DNA of 64,000 bases from Dendrobium chrysotoxum (lineage: Eukaryota > Streptophyta > Magnoliopsida > Asparagales > Orchidaceae), in NCBI GenBank assembly GCA_019925795.1, contig CM034310.1:27122520-27186519 (forward strand). Reading direction: 5' to 3'. The translations under genes and the position numbers were made by a program. The stretch's first letter is position 1. Every line of letters starts with the position of its first letter. The notes under the pieces were generated by a model. It searched no databases. It saw only the letters and a list, made by a program, of their open reading frames with translations, and was not told where the DNA came from. Of this stretch, positions 1 to 11,448 are shown piece by piece.

Positions 1-1653
1 TAATGGTTATGGCCAGATCCAATATGTTCCTCAGTCGCATCAAATCCTTGAGATATGAATCAAAAAGATATAATCGATAGGGCACAAAGCCCTCTGTTAG
101 CTAAGGTGGATTCAAATTTATCCCCTTAGACAAATAGCCACCCCAGGTCTACAAGATATCCTTAGACGACGCAACCCATGGCTGCTGACAAGGATCCTTC
201 TGTCAGGTTGGGTCAATTACCTCCTCTGACTAAGTAGACCAGGGACCACGATGGCCCAGGACGACGGAACCATGGGATCTTGATCGGGTCCATCATCCAT
301 TCCCCTACCATCCTTTAAGTGCAAGATGATGAAATTTCAAATTTTAAATATTAATCCTTCAAATTTTCAACACCCTAAGCCCATGCTGCTACTATATGCC
401 AGATGCACATATCTTTACGTATCTGATTGACGACTAGCCTTAATTGAAAGTTCTCTCTCGTGATCGGGAGGGGTAATGAAACAAAAACTCAGATCATAAA
501 GTCCTCGCAAAATGAGGACGAAATCTCTGGGTAGTGTCTTATCTAATCCCATCTGCCTTCCAAAATTTACCCCGAAACTTAAATGCGTTAAAACTCCCTC
601 GAAAAGAAAATGGGTGAGGTCGGGGCCAAATTTTCGGAGCCCACATTTTCTAAAAAAAAGGTCTCTGTCCGTGTAGTGTCGTGTCCACGGACACGAACAC
701 TTCGATGATAATACAAATCAGTCCTATAAATGAAAATTTTCTCATAAATTAAGGCCAATTCAAAAATTCTTGTATAATAAAAAAAAAGTAACTAATGATT
801 ATAATGTTTGGCCATTAATCATCTCTAGCTTGACCTGAGAGCATTTCTTTAATAATTATACTAGTACATTGTATATTCCAACTCATTCTAAAAAGCATGT
901 CGAGGAACTTAAGCATCTCAAAAAGGCGTTTGATGGATGAAAGACCCTTATGAACCTAAATGTTCATGAATAATGCGTAGATTTAAAAGTGTGTTGACAC
1001 ACCAAATTATCCTATAACATGCTTAAATAACATAAAAGTACAATGGACCTTACATATGTTCATAAATGAATCATAGGCCCCGATTTTCATGCCAATGCAC
1101 AAAATAATCAAGAAAGCACATTAAACAGAGAGTCAAATCATCCCAAGCTTTGAAATGGTCTCAAATGCATTCCAAGGATTAGGGCTTAGGGTTGGCCAAA
1201 ACTAACCAAAATGTCATTCTGAAAATTAAAATTTAATAAAATGCCTCTCTAAAAAGTAAATGATATGAATGCCCTCTCTAGACTAATTTTGAAATCCTCA
1301 TAAGACCTCCCAAGGGTAAATTTCAAATTTTGAAATTAATAATATATGGGCTTTCTTTATCTTAAGAATTCTAAGTCCCGCTTTTAAATTTTCCTTACCC
1401 TTAAGATTTTAAGTCCAACTATTGAACCTTCCATACAATTTAATACCTAACCCAATTAAGCAAGCCAGCACAAAGCCAACAAGCCCACTAAATCAATCCT
1501 CAACCCTTGGGCCTTTCTCTAAATGAAAGACTAAACCATAGGCTAAGTTAGTAATAGTGATAAGAAGCTCGAGCCTCATGAGCCTTCCTCACAATATAAG
1601 CCTCAACTAACAAACTTGCACAAACCTATTAAGTCAAATAGGTCAACCCTTAA
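1..1653. other. Non-coding repeat-derived DNA, unclassified
   Basis: No convincing reading frame on either strand. A short near-perfect inverted repeat lies at about 674-705 (arms AGTGTCGTGTCC and GGACACGAACACT). The segment ends directly at the TGATG terminus of the LTR-like block that starts at 1654, so part of it may be internal or flanking sequence of that element. Confidence 0.4.
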
Positions 1654-3350
1654 TGATGTAGAACGTACATGCAGAGATGAGTTGTTTGTTGAATTTGCAC
1701 GCCTAATAATTAGAGAACAATATTAAAGAAACTTACGCTAAATTAAACGCTAAGATAAAACAATAAGGTGATAAAATGAGCTTAGGCTAAATAACATACG
1801 TAGGAGTTAAGACCGTAAAATAATCAATTTAATCCAACATTGCACATATGAATGGTTTCAACAATAAATCCCTAGACTAACAATGAGATTAGTACGATGA
1901 AGGATCCCTCACACAACTCTATAATTTACTAGGCTTTAGCGGAAGAGCATTAACATGATCTTCATGAATCCAGAAATAACCACAATTGAGCACTAGACTA
2001 GGAAGGAATAAGAGTTGGTGGACGAGTTTTACCCAATGGGAAGATAACACGAACCTCCTGATTGCTGCTGGATAGCAACCCGCCCTTTTCTGATTGGTTG
2101 GACAGCACTATCCTTTGCTGAAAGGTCCTGAATAGCAAGCCAAAATCTCTGGACAGCACTCCAAGGAAGTCTGAGCAGCAGGTTTTGAGTCTTAGTAGTC
2201 TTGAACAGCTACTCATGAGATCTGGACAGCACCCAAGGAAGTCTGGACAGTAGGTTTGGGGTATTAGGAGTCTTAGACAGCAACTTGAAAGGCTGGAGAT
2301 CCCTGGACAGTGTGCAGGATTCATCCAGAAATTCAAGACAGCAAATAGACTCTGTCCGGAAATCTGGACAGCCGGTTGGGGGAGATGAAATACAGCGGTT
2401 TCCTCCTCCTGGGTTCACGTGAGCATGAAGGGGAAGGTGGGAAACTGTGTGGACAGCAATGGAGGAGAGCTGGAGTTAATTCCCTTCGATTTAGGCCTAG
2501 GTTTGGAAAGAAAATTAATTGGGGAGGAGGGGCATGGGGCCGGCCAAAAGAGAGGGGGGGAAATTGTGTCTAGGTTCAATGTATGTGGTCCCCATGCAAT
2601 CAATGTAATTAGGTGAATAAATCTGAGTTTAAATTCAGATTTGAGGAGATTGGGGTTTCCTAAAACAAAGGTATCAAATAAGAAAGTATTTGAAATTCAA
2701 ACTTAGGATTGATCTCAATTAAAATACTTTCCAAATTTAAGCGGAACTATTTTAGGAAAGTAATTAATGATTGATTTGAATTTTGAAATTCAAAATCCAT
2801 GGGTTATGGGAGGAGGGGCCGGTGGCTAATGGGATCTAGAGGGGCGGTGGTGAGGGGTGGCTGATTTGTGAGGGCCGGTGGATGTGGTGGGGCAATGAGG
2901 GGAGGTGGTTATGGGGTGGCCGACGGCTTCAAAAGGGTGGAAGCTTGGGGTGGCCGGCGGCTATAGGGTGGAGGTAAAGAAGAGAAAGAAAACAAAGAAT
3001 AGATAGGGAAGGAAAGAACCACGAACCGGGGACGCTTCCACCGATTGATGGGTATTGCGTTTGGCCTCTCCTAGGCTCTCTCCTCTCATGAACTCACAAA
3101 GAGATCTTGAACAAAGCTGAATTTCATTTCAATAATAATCATCATCATCATCCCCTCACAAAGGAGGAGGGGAGGGCTTTAAATAGCCCAAAACAAAGTG
3201 ACAATCAAAAGTACTAAAATGCCCCTTGGACTTACATATGTCTAAACCCTTAAGGGCAAAATTGAAAAAGACAATAAACATTAAAATAAATCTAATACAT
3301 CAAATAATAAAATAAACATAAAAACAAAAATAGAGGGGATGTCCTCATCA
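1654..3350 (-). mobile_element. LTR-like block a (probable Ty3/gypsy-type or LARD LTR)
   Basis: The block has TG...CA ends with 5-bp inverted termini (TGATG at 1654, CATCA at 3346-3350). It is collinear with 4153-6069: shared stretches include ccctagactaacaatgagat, the GC-rich ggccgg region, the TATA-like ttaaatagcc and the terminal gatgtcctcatca. On the minus strand a TATTTAAA box (3177-3188) is followed by a leader typical of plant LTRs. A purine-rich tract (minus strand of about 3351-3378) precedes the minus-strand start and looks like a polypurine tract. Orientation is inferred from that tract and the TATA. No coding sequence. Confidence 0.55.
2040..2460. repeat. Degenerate CTGGACAGCA motif array inside LTR-like block a
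   Basis: About a dozen copies of a (c)tggacagca-like decamer occur in about 400 bp, for example at 2157, 2234, 2256, 2305, 2365 and 2450. Part of the array is a tandem duplication of about 76 bp (roughly 2152-2228 and 2229-2305), both starting ctggacagcac..ccaaggaagtctg. The related block at 4153-6069 has no obvious counterpart. Confidence 0.55.
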
Positions 3351-4152
3351 CTTAACTTCTAGGCCCTCTCTTGGATACAAAGGCCAAATTTTGGATCAAG
3401 TTCAAAACAAAAACAAAGATCATGGACTTCTTTCTCAAGATGCTAGCCCAACCTAATTGATTGTACCAACTCCCATGCCAACTAACCTGTCAACTAAATG
3501 TGAGCCATCTTCCATGCTACTAAAGTCCAAAGAGCCTCAAGTTGAGCTTCCACACCTTTTAAGGCCAATTCACCCACCCTAATTCATGTACTAGATTATA
3601 AATCAAATCAATCTTTAATACTTACGCTGTAAACCACAACTTCCAAAAATATTGGCCTTCCTTGAGATGCAAGCCCCGCCTTTCAAAACCATCAACTAGG
3701 CTAGCAAGTCAAAATCAAGTCCCAAAATTGGATCGGCATAAGAGTAACATGTTTGCTACATCAATTGGGAACGTAGCAAAATATCAAGTCCATGAGTTAA
3801 ATCAAATGAGCTAGTGCAAATCCCCTAACTCCTAAATAGGCCAATTATGGTGGACCAAAAACTTACCAAACTATACCTCAATCAATCTTGTTCCAAAGGA
3901 ATCTATTAATGGTGAGCCATATTCTAATTATGAACTCAAGTTTAACTCAGCGCTACCTTCATAAGGTAACCCGTAGATACAACTCAAAATTCTCTATTAT
4001 GTGATTTAATTGCCTCTAAGGGACCAATCCTCAAAGACAATCAATTCAATTTCATGATAAAGAGTATCTCATATACAACATAAAACCCAATATGCCACAT
4101 CACCTCCATAAGATAACCCAATTATCAAGACTATAAAATTAAATCAACCCCC
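3351..4152 (-). mobile_element. Non-coding internal segment between two LTR-like blocks
   Basis: About 800 bp with no open frame, bounded by the CATCA end of block a and the TGATG start of block b. The edge near block a is purine-rich on the minus strand (polypurine-tract-like). The edge next to block b reads GGGGGTTGATTTAATTTT on the minus strand, where a primer-binding site would sit, but I do not recognise a tRNA complement. If the two blocks are one element's LTRs, this is the body of a non-autonomous element. No matching target duplication was found outside the pair, so they could be two elements. Confidence 0.4.
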
Positions 4153-6069
4153 TGATGCAGAACTAAGATGCATTTAAATGAAAACTATAAGGATTAGCAC
4201 GATTTATTAAAGAGAGCAATTGTGATTAGACTACTAGCATCGAAACGACAAAATAAAACAAGAAAGGGGTGCTTGCGTTTAGGCTAAATCACTTGCGAAA
4301 TGCTTGAACAAACAAATAGTTTAGAAATTCAAAGTCATGCTAATACGATAGGTATTCATTCATTATCCCTCAACTAACAATGAGATAAGTAACAAAGAAA
4401 GTGCACTCAAAAACCCTACGTTTACTAAGCTTTTAGCAAATTAAGCGGAGTTGATCCTTCGCGATTCTGTCATCACCTACAAGGTTAGGGAATGAAGAAA
4501 TAATTGAATAGGGAAGAAAAGTTCACCCTTATTCGGAGAGGAATCGCCGTCGAATGATGTTCTTTTGATTGCTAATAGCACCGGTAAGGAGTTGTAGAAG
4601 ACGAATGATGTAACATTTGATCGAATATGAAGAAGTAGCCGGAGTGGTGGAAGTCGTGGCTCGGCCGAAGATGGTCCAACGTCCTTTTGATCTTTGATCG
4701 TCAATCACATCAACCAAGGTGATGTGGATCCGGTCGAAGTATTCTTCGACGGTGTTGTCGAAATCAAAGCCCACATCAAAGAAGGGGGAGCGTAGGATGT
4801 CGATATTATCTTGATCGTCAAGCACCAAACCGTAGTCCCATTCGGGGACTTCCATTCATGTTGATTGAGAAGGAGAAAGGTTGAGGATGATGTGCCTTTG
4901 CTGTCCTTGAAGTTTTTCCTTGGGAGAATAGGGTTCCTTCCCAAAAATCCAAGTGAAAGTGGTGGGAGAAAGTGGCCGGCCAAGAGGGGGTTGGGTTGGG
5001 AAGTTAGGGTTAGGGTTTGGAGAGGGAAAGGGTTTATTTAAAAATCTGAAATTTAATTTCAGGTTTTAAGGAGGGAATTTCGGAATTGCTTTTGAATTCA
5101 AATCCCAGAAGAGGTGGGAGGGCTTTAAGGAAGAGAGAGGGGAGATTGGAGAGAGAGAGGGGGCGGAAAAGGGGTACGGGGCCGGCAGCAATTAGAGAGG
5201 GGTGAGGGGATTCGGGATTGATTTGGGGGTTACCTAATTTAGGATATGAGTAATTGGAAAGGTATAAATTAATCCTATTCAAATTAAATTCAAATAGGAG
5301 TTATTTTAGGCAACCTTCCAAAAATAGAGTTAGTAAATTAGGAAGGTATTAAATGTTGAATCCAAATTGAATTCAAATTTAAAGGCTTTTCAAATATACA
5401 TCAAAGTAAATTAGGAAACCAAATTAGAGGAGGAGGGATGAGGGGGCCGGCGGCTTGGTGAGGTGTGAGGGGATTTGGGTGGCCGGCGGTGGAGGGAGAG
5501 GGGCGGTTGGGCCGTGGGTGGGGAGTGGGGGACTTGGGCAGTGGGTGGGAGGAATGGAGGACTTGGGCCGTGGGGTGGTGGAGGGAGGAGGCCGGCGGTG
5601 AGAAGTGGAGGGAGGGGGCCGGCGGTGAGAAGTGGAGGGAGGGGGCCGGCGGTGTGAAATGGAGGGAGGGGAAGAGAGGAACACTAAATAAGTCACGAAC
5701 CCGACATGTCTAGGTTGGTGGGTGATGCACAATTCTCCCTCTCCTAGGGATCTCCTTCCAAAGCTCTCAACACTCAAACTCTCAAAACAAGGTTGCAGGA
5801 ATTTTTCTTCATAATCTTTCATTAAACATAACAATACAACATAGGGCTTATAAATAGCCTCAAACAAAGGACCAAAAGAAAAGACGACAATGCCCTCTTG
5901 GGCTTACAAACAATCCTCCCTTAAGTAAGGGTAAAATAGTAAAAGAAATAAACTCATAACATAAAAGAAACAACGATACAATAAAACTCAAAAATACAAA
6001 GACTCGATCGTGGCCGTAGATCGACGACCACGCCTACGATAAACCTTCCATGTAGTGATGTCCTCATCA
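4153..6069 (-). mobile_element. LTR-like block b (related to block a)
   Basis: TG...CA ends with TGATG/CATCA inverted termini, and collinear homology to 1654-3350. A minus-strand TATTTATAAG box (5847-5859) is followed by an A/T-rich leader and a GAGAGTTTGAG...GGAGATCCCTAGGAGAGG stretch typical of LTR transcript starts. Just outside the minus-strand start is a run of about 16 C on the plus strand (6070-6085), that is a G-run where a polypurine tract is expected. The GC-rich centre gives proline-rich frames that I do not regard as genes. Confidence 0.55.
5591..5671. repeat. 27-bp tandem repeat, three copies
   Basis: Three head-to-tail units start at 5591, 5618 and 5645, each beginning gccggcggtg and ending tggaggga; the third has two substitutions (gtgtgaaat). 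The period is 27 bp, so every frame reads a 9-residue repeat, which explains the proline/arginine-rich open frame on the minus strand. Confidence 0.8.
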
Positions 6070-6103
6070 CCCCCCCCCCCCCCCCACACACACACAAAAA
6101 AAA
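6070..6103. repeat. Homopolymer C tract followed by (CA)n and A tract
   Basis: About 16 C, then acacacacaca, then about nine A. It directly abuts the LTR-like block at 6069. Confidence 0.8.
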
Positions 6104-7272
6104 AACCAGCCACCCACCTCGGGACAGCTGGCTCATAACATCAAAGACTAAAAGTAAGAGGCTTATGTATTCTAGAGCATTGTCTAATGATCGAAATGAG
6201 CAATTAACCCTAATGCTTGTGTACATTGGAAGTCTTAATTGCATGTACAAATAGGTCATGATACAATAACAGGATAAATCTAGTTAAGCAAATGTCAATC
6301 TACCTCAAAAAAAAAAAATTTCTTAATCTCTTACACTTCAAGAGGTGTGATGGTGTTTTTCTTAAGAGATTAATATGCATGCAAAAGCAAGCACAATTGA
6401 TATACGCAATGCAACCAAGAGGTTAGTCATATATTAAAATATTAAATTAATAATTGATTCCAATGTTCATTTGCATACAAGATTTTTTAATGAAAATGAT
6501 GCACCCAGCTTTTCAATCAAAAAAAGAAGACAAAAATCAATTAAGCACAAAATAGAACAAAAATTCTCTCCATCCTTTTTTAGCTAACCTTCTTCAAATT
6601 CCTTCAAATCAATATCCCTTGCAATAACCAAACCCTATTCAAAATCCTTTCAATAAGTTTCAATTAAAACTCTTGCATTCACCTGCTTTCCCCATCATTC
6701 TGTGAATAATTTTGAATTGGAACTAAATCATCTTTTATTACTTCATGATTGAGACCCCTCTTCTTATTTGGAAGGGGAAAAAAATAGCCTAAACCTAAAC
6801 CAGTTCTATCCAATTAGACTTCAAACACTATCTTGATCTAATCAAACCTCACCCAATCCAATTGCTAGCTCAATTCAATTATATTTAGCCTAATGTAAAT
6901 TATCCTAACCTAGCCAAGCCATAAACCAGAAGGGGCAAAAAAAAAGGTTAACTCCAATCATCAAATATTTCAAACAAATTCAATGAGAGCCCACCAATGT
7001 GCATAAAGCATTCAAAAGTTGTGACAATGTTCTTAAGGATTGTGATAAGAATCTTTTCGATACTTTTGTTCTTTCCCTTTTATCTTATCCTCATCGGTAA
7101 GAATTTCATCTCTTCTCGGAATGAATTTCACATTCTTTTCTCTTCATCAGGATATAGATTTTACTAATTCTACAGCACAGTCGACGACCTCAATCTCTTC
7201 CTCCAATAGTGTTCAACTTTTTAGAGTAGAGTTATTACCAACCTAAAAAAACTGATAACGTGCCAGTCATCT
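6104..7272. other. AT-rich DNA without recognisable genes
   Basis: No sustained reading frame on either strand. If the spatacsin-like gene continues past its third visible exon, this would be intron sequence. I searched by eye on the minus strand for the conserved continuation expected after the KFDEI block and did not find it. Confidence 0.35.
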
Positions 7273-7280
7273 ACTTCAAA

Positions 7281-7653
7281 TAGGGGTGTAAGTGAGTCGG
7301 CTCGAACTCGAGCCTGTAATCGAGCTCGTATAATAAATAAGCTTGAGTTCAAGCTCAACTTGACTCGACACGAAAGCTTGTCGAGCTACTCGATTACATT
7401 ACCTATATTATTGTATTTTATAAGTATTACCTTATATTATATTATATGAATCGAGCCAAGCTCGAACTTTTTAAACAAGTTCGAATAATTGAGCGGAGCT
7501 CGAGCTTGATTTTTATACAGCGAGTCGAGCTCGCACTCATTATACAAGCTCGAGTCAAGCTCAAGTCGAGTTCAAGTTCAGTATGAGCTAAACAAGCTCA
7601 GCTCGATAATGTCACTACTTGACTCAACTCGACTCATTTCATTTACACCCCTA
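7281..7653. mobile_element. hAT-type MITE rich in GAGCTCGAG motifs
   Basis: Perfect 10-bp terminal inverted repeats: TAGGGGTGTA at 7281 and TACACCCCTA ending at 7653. It is flanked by an 8-bp target duplication with one mismatch (acttcaaa 7273-7280, acttcaac 7654-7661), as expected of hAT elements. The arms carry many short GCTCGAG/CTCGAGC inverted motifs around an AT-rich centre, so the whole element can fold back. It is 373 bp with no coding capacity. It lies just downstream of the last visible spatacsin exon. Confidence 0.8.
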
Positions 7654-7661
7654 ACTTCAAC

Positions 7662-8291
7662 GCTTAGCCATGAGTTATTATTTTAACAATTTATAGTATT
7701 ATTTAATGTATTACATAAGACAATATTTGACATTTTGCTACTTGTTATTAGATCAAATTATAAATGAGATTGTAGCAACTATTATATACAATAAGGAAAG
7801 GGTTCAAATTAAATGGTTGATTATGGAATAAAGATGCGGCCTTGCTTTCCCATCCACTCAATAAATAAGTTAACTCCTCTCACTTTCACTTAATCATAAA
7901 ATTCTTTCGTTTTTTCATTACCTTTGCCTCCTCCCCTTAAGGCATATGTTCAGCTTCTCTTACTAATCTCTTCTTTTTATTTACCTCCACATTATTATTT
8001 TCTCAACAAATCAAGATAATCCAAGCCTGCCATAATCTCCATTTTCATTGCCTCACTGATCATCAAAAAAGTTTAATTTTATTATTCATGAAAACAAGCC
8101 GTCAAATGAAAGATCTGCAATGCATCCTCAAAAGAGAACCATTCAGTTCACGATGATAATTTCAATTTCACCACAACGAATGCATTTGATCATCACTTAA
8201 AACTAAATATAACGTATATAAAAACATAACATTTATCTTACAGATAGAATCAATAAAAAAAAAAAACAAAAAAGCAATATAATGATCTTAC
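7662..8291 (-). other. Probable intron 3 of the spatacsin-like gene
   Basis: AT-rich sequence immediately downstream (minus strand) of the GT donor at 8291-8290. No coding continuation seen. Confidence 0.4.
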
Positions 8292-8367
8292 TCTTTTATC
8301 TCGTCAAACTTGAGATAATGCAACCCTAATTGCATTCGTCGCAAACGAGCAACTTGTAAATCCCATC
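8292..8367 (-). CDS. Spatacsin-like protein, internal exon 3 (76 bp)
   Basis: On the minus strand an acceptor CATGGCAG precedes 8367 and a donor GTAAGA follows 8292. Joined to the previous exon (phase 1) the seam reads LDN-G-WDLQV and continues ARLRRMQLGLHYLKFDEIK. From memory this closely resembles the block after the big exon in plant spatacsin-like proteins (ENGWDL..RLQLALDYLKFDEI). The exon is too short to stand out as an open frame and was found through the splice phase. It ends with two bases of an unfinished codon, so at least one more exon is needed; none is recognisable down to position 1. Either the next intron is long and repeat-filled and runs out of the window, or the gene is 3'-truncated. 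Confidence 0.85.
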
Positions 8368-8880
8368 CTGCCATGGCATTTGAACTCAAATTAGGGTATT
8401 AAAAATATCTTTGAAGTGGGTGCATAATCATAATCGGATACCCACATGATGTCATTCATATATCACATGAAGAGCATTTTATCTTGAAATGGAAAAGGGT
8501 ACAAAAGATATTCAAGGTGAGAGATCTTGATATGGAATTTCATATAGAAAACACACCTCAAGAAGGTGAATGTTTAGAATAATCATGGAAGCATAGAATT
8601 AATAGAACAAAGAAAAAATATATCATTTATAATTCGGGTGGGCATATAATTAATAATTATTGGCCAATATTATTGAAGATATCATTGTGTTAGGTATGAT
8701 ATTTCCTATTATCTAGATTATGCATATGAAGGCTATATAGATTAAGGATAGTACTTCTAAAGCTAAACAAGGTAGTTAAAATGAAATAGTTCTTTAGGAG
8801 TATTGTTTGAAAAGATAATGTATTGATGCCTTATATGTAAATTTCATAAAAATGCAATTAGACCTATGAAATTATATGAA

Positions 8881-9200
8881 TATGATTAATCGACAAAAAG
8901 AAATTATGAATAGTCAGTACAACGAATGCGTGATAACTTTATGAAATGTAGATTGAGAAATGATTATAGAGATGATAAGAGTAACAGTGGATAGAAGAAG
9001 GGAAGGAAAAATATCAATAAGATGGATTGGCAAAATTAAAGTGGTGAGTTATGAAGGGAAAAGGGTATGTTAGAAGATACATGATCAGAATGGGTGCAAA
9101 ATAATTTATGTAAAATAGAGTTGCATCTCATATTTAGAAGGAGAATTCCTAAGTTGACCCCAAATAATTGAGAAGATGTGTGTGTGTGTGTACAATGTGA
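8881..9200 (+). mobile_element. Possible decayed LINE (RTE-type) 3' tail inside intron 2
   Basis: Broken frames read fragments such as REGKISIRWIGKIKV and RRRIPKLTPNN. These loosely resemble the C-terminal tail of plant RTE LINE proteins (GRPKKTW..., WRRRIHVADP). It ends near a (TG)n run at 9179-9191. It lies within the 887-bp intron between spatacsin exons 2 and 3, in the opposite orientation to the gene. Heavily decayed, so uncertain. Confidence 0.3.
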
Positions 9201-9254
9201 GAGGGAATTAGCTTCAAAATTTGCACAAGTAAATTGATAAGCAATCATTCTCAC

Positions 9255-11360
9255 CATTGTCTAAACAAATGGCTTCTGCTTCTTCAGGACCTTCAAAAAA
9301 AAGAGTCTTATCAAAAACTTCCATCTGCCAAGGTCTCCAAAGCTCATGTGCTTTATTTACTGCCAATAAACCGTTCATTTCATATTTGCTGCAAGCAGTA
9401 CTAAGCTTCCAGTGCCTTGAAGATTCAATTGAGGACACAATACATGGAAATGAAACTGTTGGTAGAATGACAAAGAGGCCTTCTTGAGTCAGCACATACA
9501 AAATCCCCTTGAAGGAGAATCCTAAAGATTCTCCAACAAAAACATCCTTCTTAAAACATCTTTTGTAGAGCAAGAAATCATCCAAATTTCTCTCATCAAC
9601 AACAGTTGAAGAAACATGTAAATCAGTATGAAAAAAATTGTAAAGTTTCTCCCCTGTTCTACCATTATATCCAACCAATCTAGTTACTCCAAAAGGTGAA
9701 AAGCAAACAGAATCATTGGTGCAGCTATGCTTTGGTGGCAGATGTACTCTCCTTATAGGAGTTGAGAATCCTTTCTTTTTAGAGTGAGAAATTTCTAGGC
9801 GATCCTTTACTTCTGAAAGAATATTAGAACCACTTATATAGCCTTCCAAACAGTTCTCTTTATCATTGATTCGCTTTCTTACCCATTTCCCTGGTAGGAA
9901 AACAGAGCTGTGTTTGTCGCTTGTCAAATCTCCTTTTGAAGTTCCTGAACCATCTAAACATAGACTGTTGGAAATATCAGCAAAAACTTTTTGACAACCT
10001 ATCCCCTTTCCTGCAACATTCCAGCTAGCCAGCACGCCAAGAGCAGAATCCTGAGAGGGAGAAATAATTTTGTTTCGCATATGTCCTGAGATATGATCAT
10101 CTGCATCAACCACATAGATCACGCCATGTTCATCAGCGGCAGCTAAAAGAAAAGAATATGGAGTCACCATTAAGCTCTTGAAATTTCTCATGCTTTCACC
10201 TCTCCAACTATCTGCTTCTGGTGTCTTCAGCTGGTTTAACTGTGACCGAACATTTAAATTAACCTCACAGCTTCCAACAACATCAAAACTTGCAATTGGG
10301 TTACCAGTCTTAGCACACCAAATGCAGGTTAAACCTGAAGTGCTAAGACAAACAAGTAAAGTATCTAAGAATTGGTAGTCTGCCCATTCGTAACCTGGAC
10401 CAGGACCATGATATGGCTTTTCAAGATCTATTGAGCAGACCCACTCCACTCCCCAGTAGTATAACATAATTACAACAACGATAACGTTTCCTCCTTTTTG
10501 TACTTCATTTTCAACTATCACATGCTCTGGACTTGTCAACACAAGGCCAAGTTGGTTGAGTAAGGAGCCTGAAAACACTCTAGAGCATTTGTATGAACTG
10601 CCTATAAAACCAGCTGCAGAGTGAAGACTAGCTTGATTATCAGGTAAAGGTGGATTATGCACTGCACTCACCAGAATACCAGGATCCCTCTTTGTCTCAT
10701 CAAATGGATGAGTTGTAAGACAGGATTCCAAAAATTTCATGGTGGCAGAACTAAGATCAAATGATAAAACTGCTGCAGACTGCGGGTATGAGGATTTTGT
10801 AGGAAATTTAGCCAAGTACTTGTTACCACACCAAGAAGCATCCACTTCTGTGAGGAACGTTTGGAGCCACTTTTTCTGTTCCAACGTAGTTTTATCGTAT
10901 TTATCATCTCCAAACTTATTTTCACATCCATCAACATCTGGATACTGCTCTTTGGTGTGAATGCTAGAAGAAGGCCCCCACTCCACCCAATTTCCATTGA
11001 AAGGTCCACTTTCCTTAACAAATGTGCTCGCTTGATAGCCTTTATCGGGATAACGGAATGAATGAAAAGTAAAGCAATCATCAGTGCAAACAAGGAGAAA
11101 CTCCCTAAAATCAGACTGCTCAAAGTGACCATATGAATCCCCGTAATGGCCCCATGCAAATGACTTGACATTTGAGATTAAAGCACAAGAACTAAATGAT
11201 GCAGAACTAACTTCACAAGGATTTTCAAGACTTTCTGTAGGATTTTCGACTGAAACTGGAGTAGACGTTGGAGATTCTGTAAAAATGATAGGTACCAGGC
11301 GATGATCTAGATGACAAGACCTGTCAGTGCCATCCTTTAAATAATAGAAAGACCGCAATC
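9255..11360 (-). CDS. Spatacsin-like protein (plant SPG11 homologue, At4g39420 type), large exon 2
   Basis: A 2106-bp exon, open throughout (about 701 codons). Acceptor CTATCAG precedes 11360 and donor GTGAGAA follows 9255; both join neighbouring exons in phase 1. The protein carries NWVEWGP, FREFLLVCTDDCFTFHSFRY and, near the end, KWRPW..EVFDKTLFFEGPEEAE-like sequence, which I recognise from plant spatacsin C-terminus-domain proteins. In those proteins this N-terminal part is predicted to be a beta-propeller-like region ahead of long alpha-helical repeats. Animal spatacsin works with spastizin and AP-5 in lysosome reformation; the plant role is largely uncharacterised. No frameshift or stop is visible over 2.1 kb amid decayed transposons, which argues for a functional gene. 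Confidence 0.88.
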
Positions 11361-11448
11361 CTGATAGCACAGAATATAATGATAAAGAATTACAATAAGC
11401 TGAAAAAATCTAGAAGAACAATAAAGACAACAAAACCATTAATGGTAC

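Noticed and set aside
4477..4983. Overlapping frames of about 75-108 codons on the minus strand
   Set aside because: They overlap each other in different frames inside LTR-like block b and match nothing I recognise.
5424..5867. 147-codon proline-rich open frame on the minus strand
   Set aside because: It comes from GC-rich LTR-like sequence with a 27-bp (9-codon) tandem repeat; both strands are open across the repeat and no known domain is present.
9177..9191. (TG)n run as a LINE tail signature
   Set aside because: Too short and common to support the LINE call by itself; kept only as weak context for the decayed fragment in intron 2.
10737..11171. 144-codon minus-strand frame within the spatacsin exon
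   Set aside because: A shadow of the real exon in another frame; the exon frame has the conserved NWVEWGP and FREFLLV blocks.
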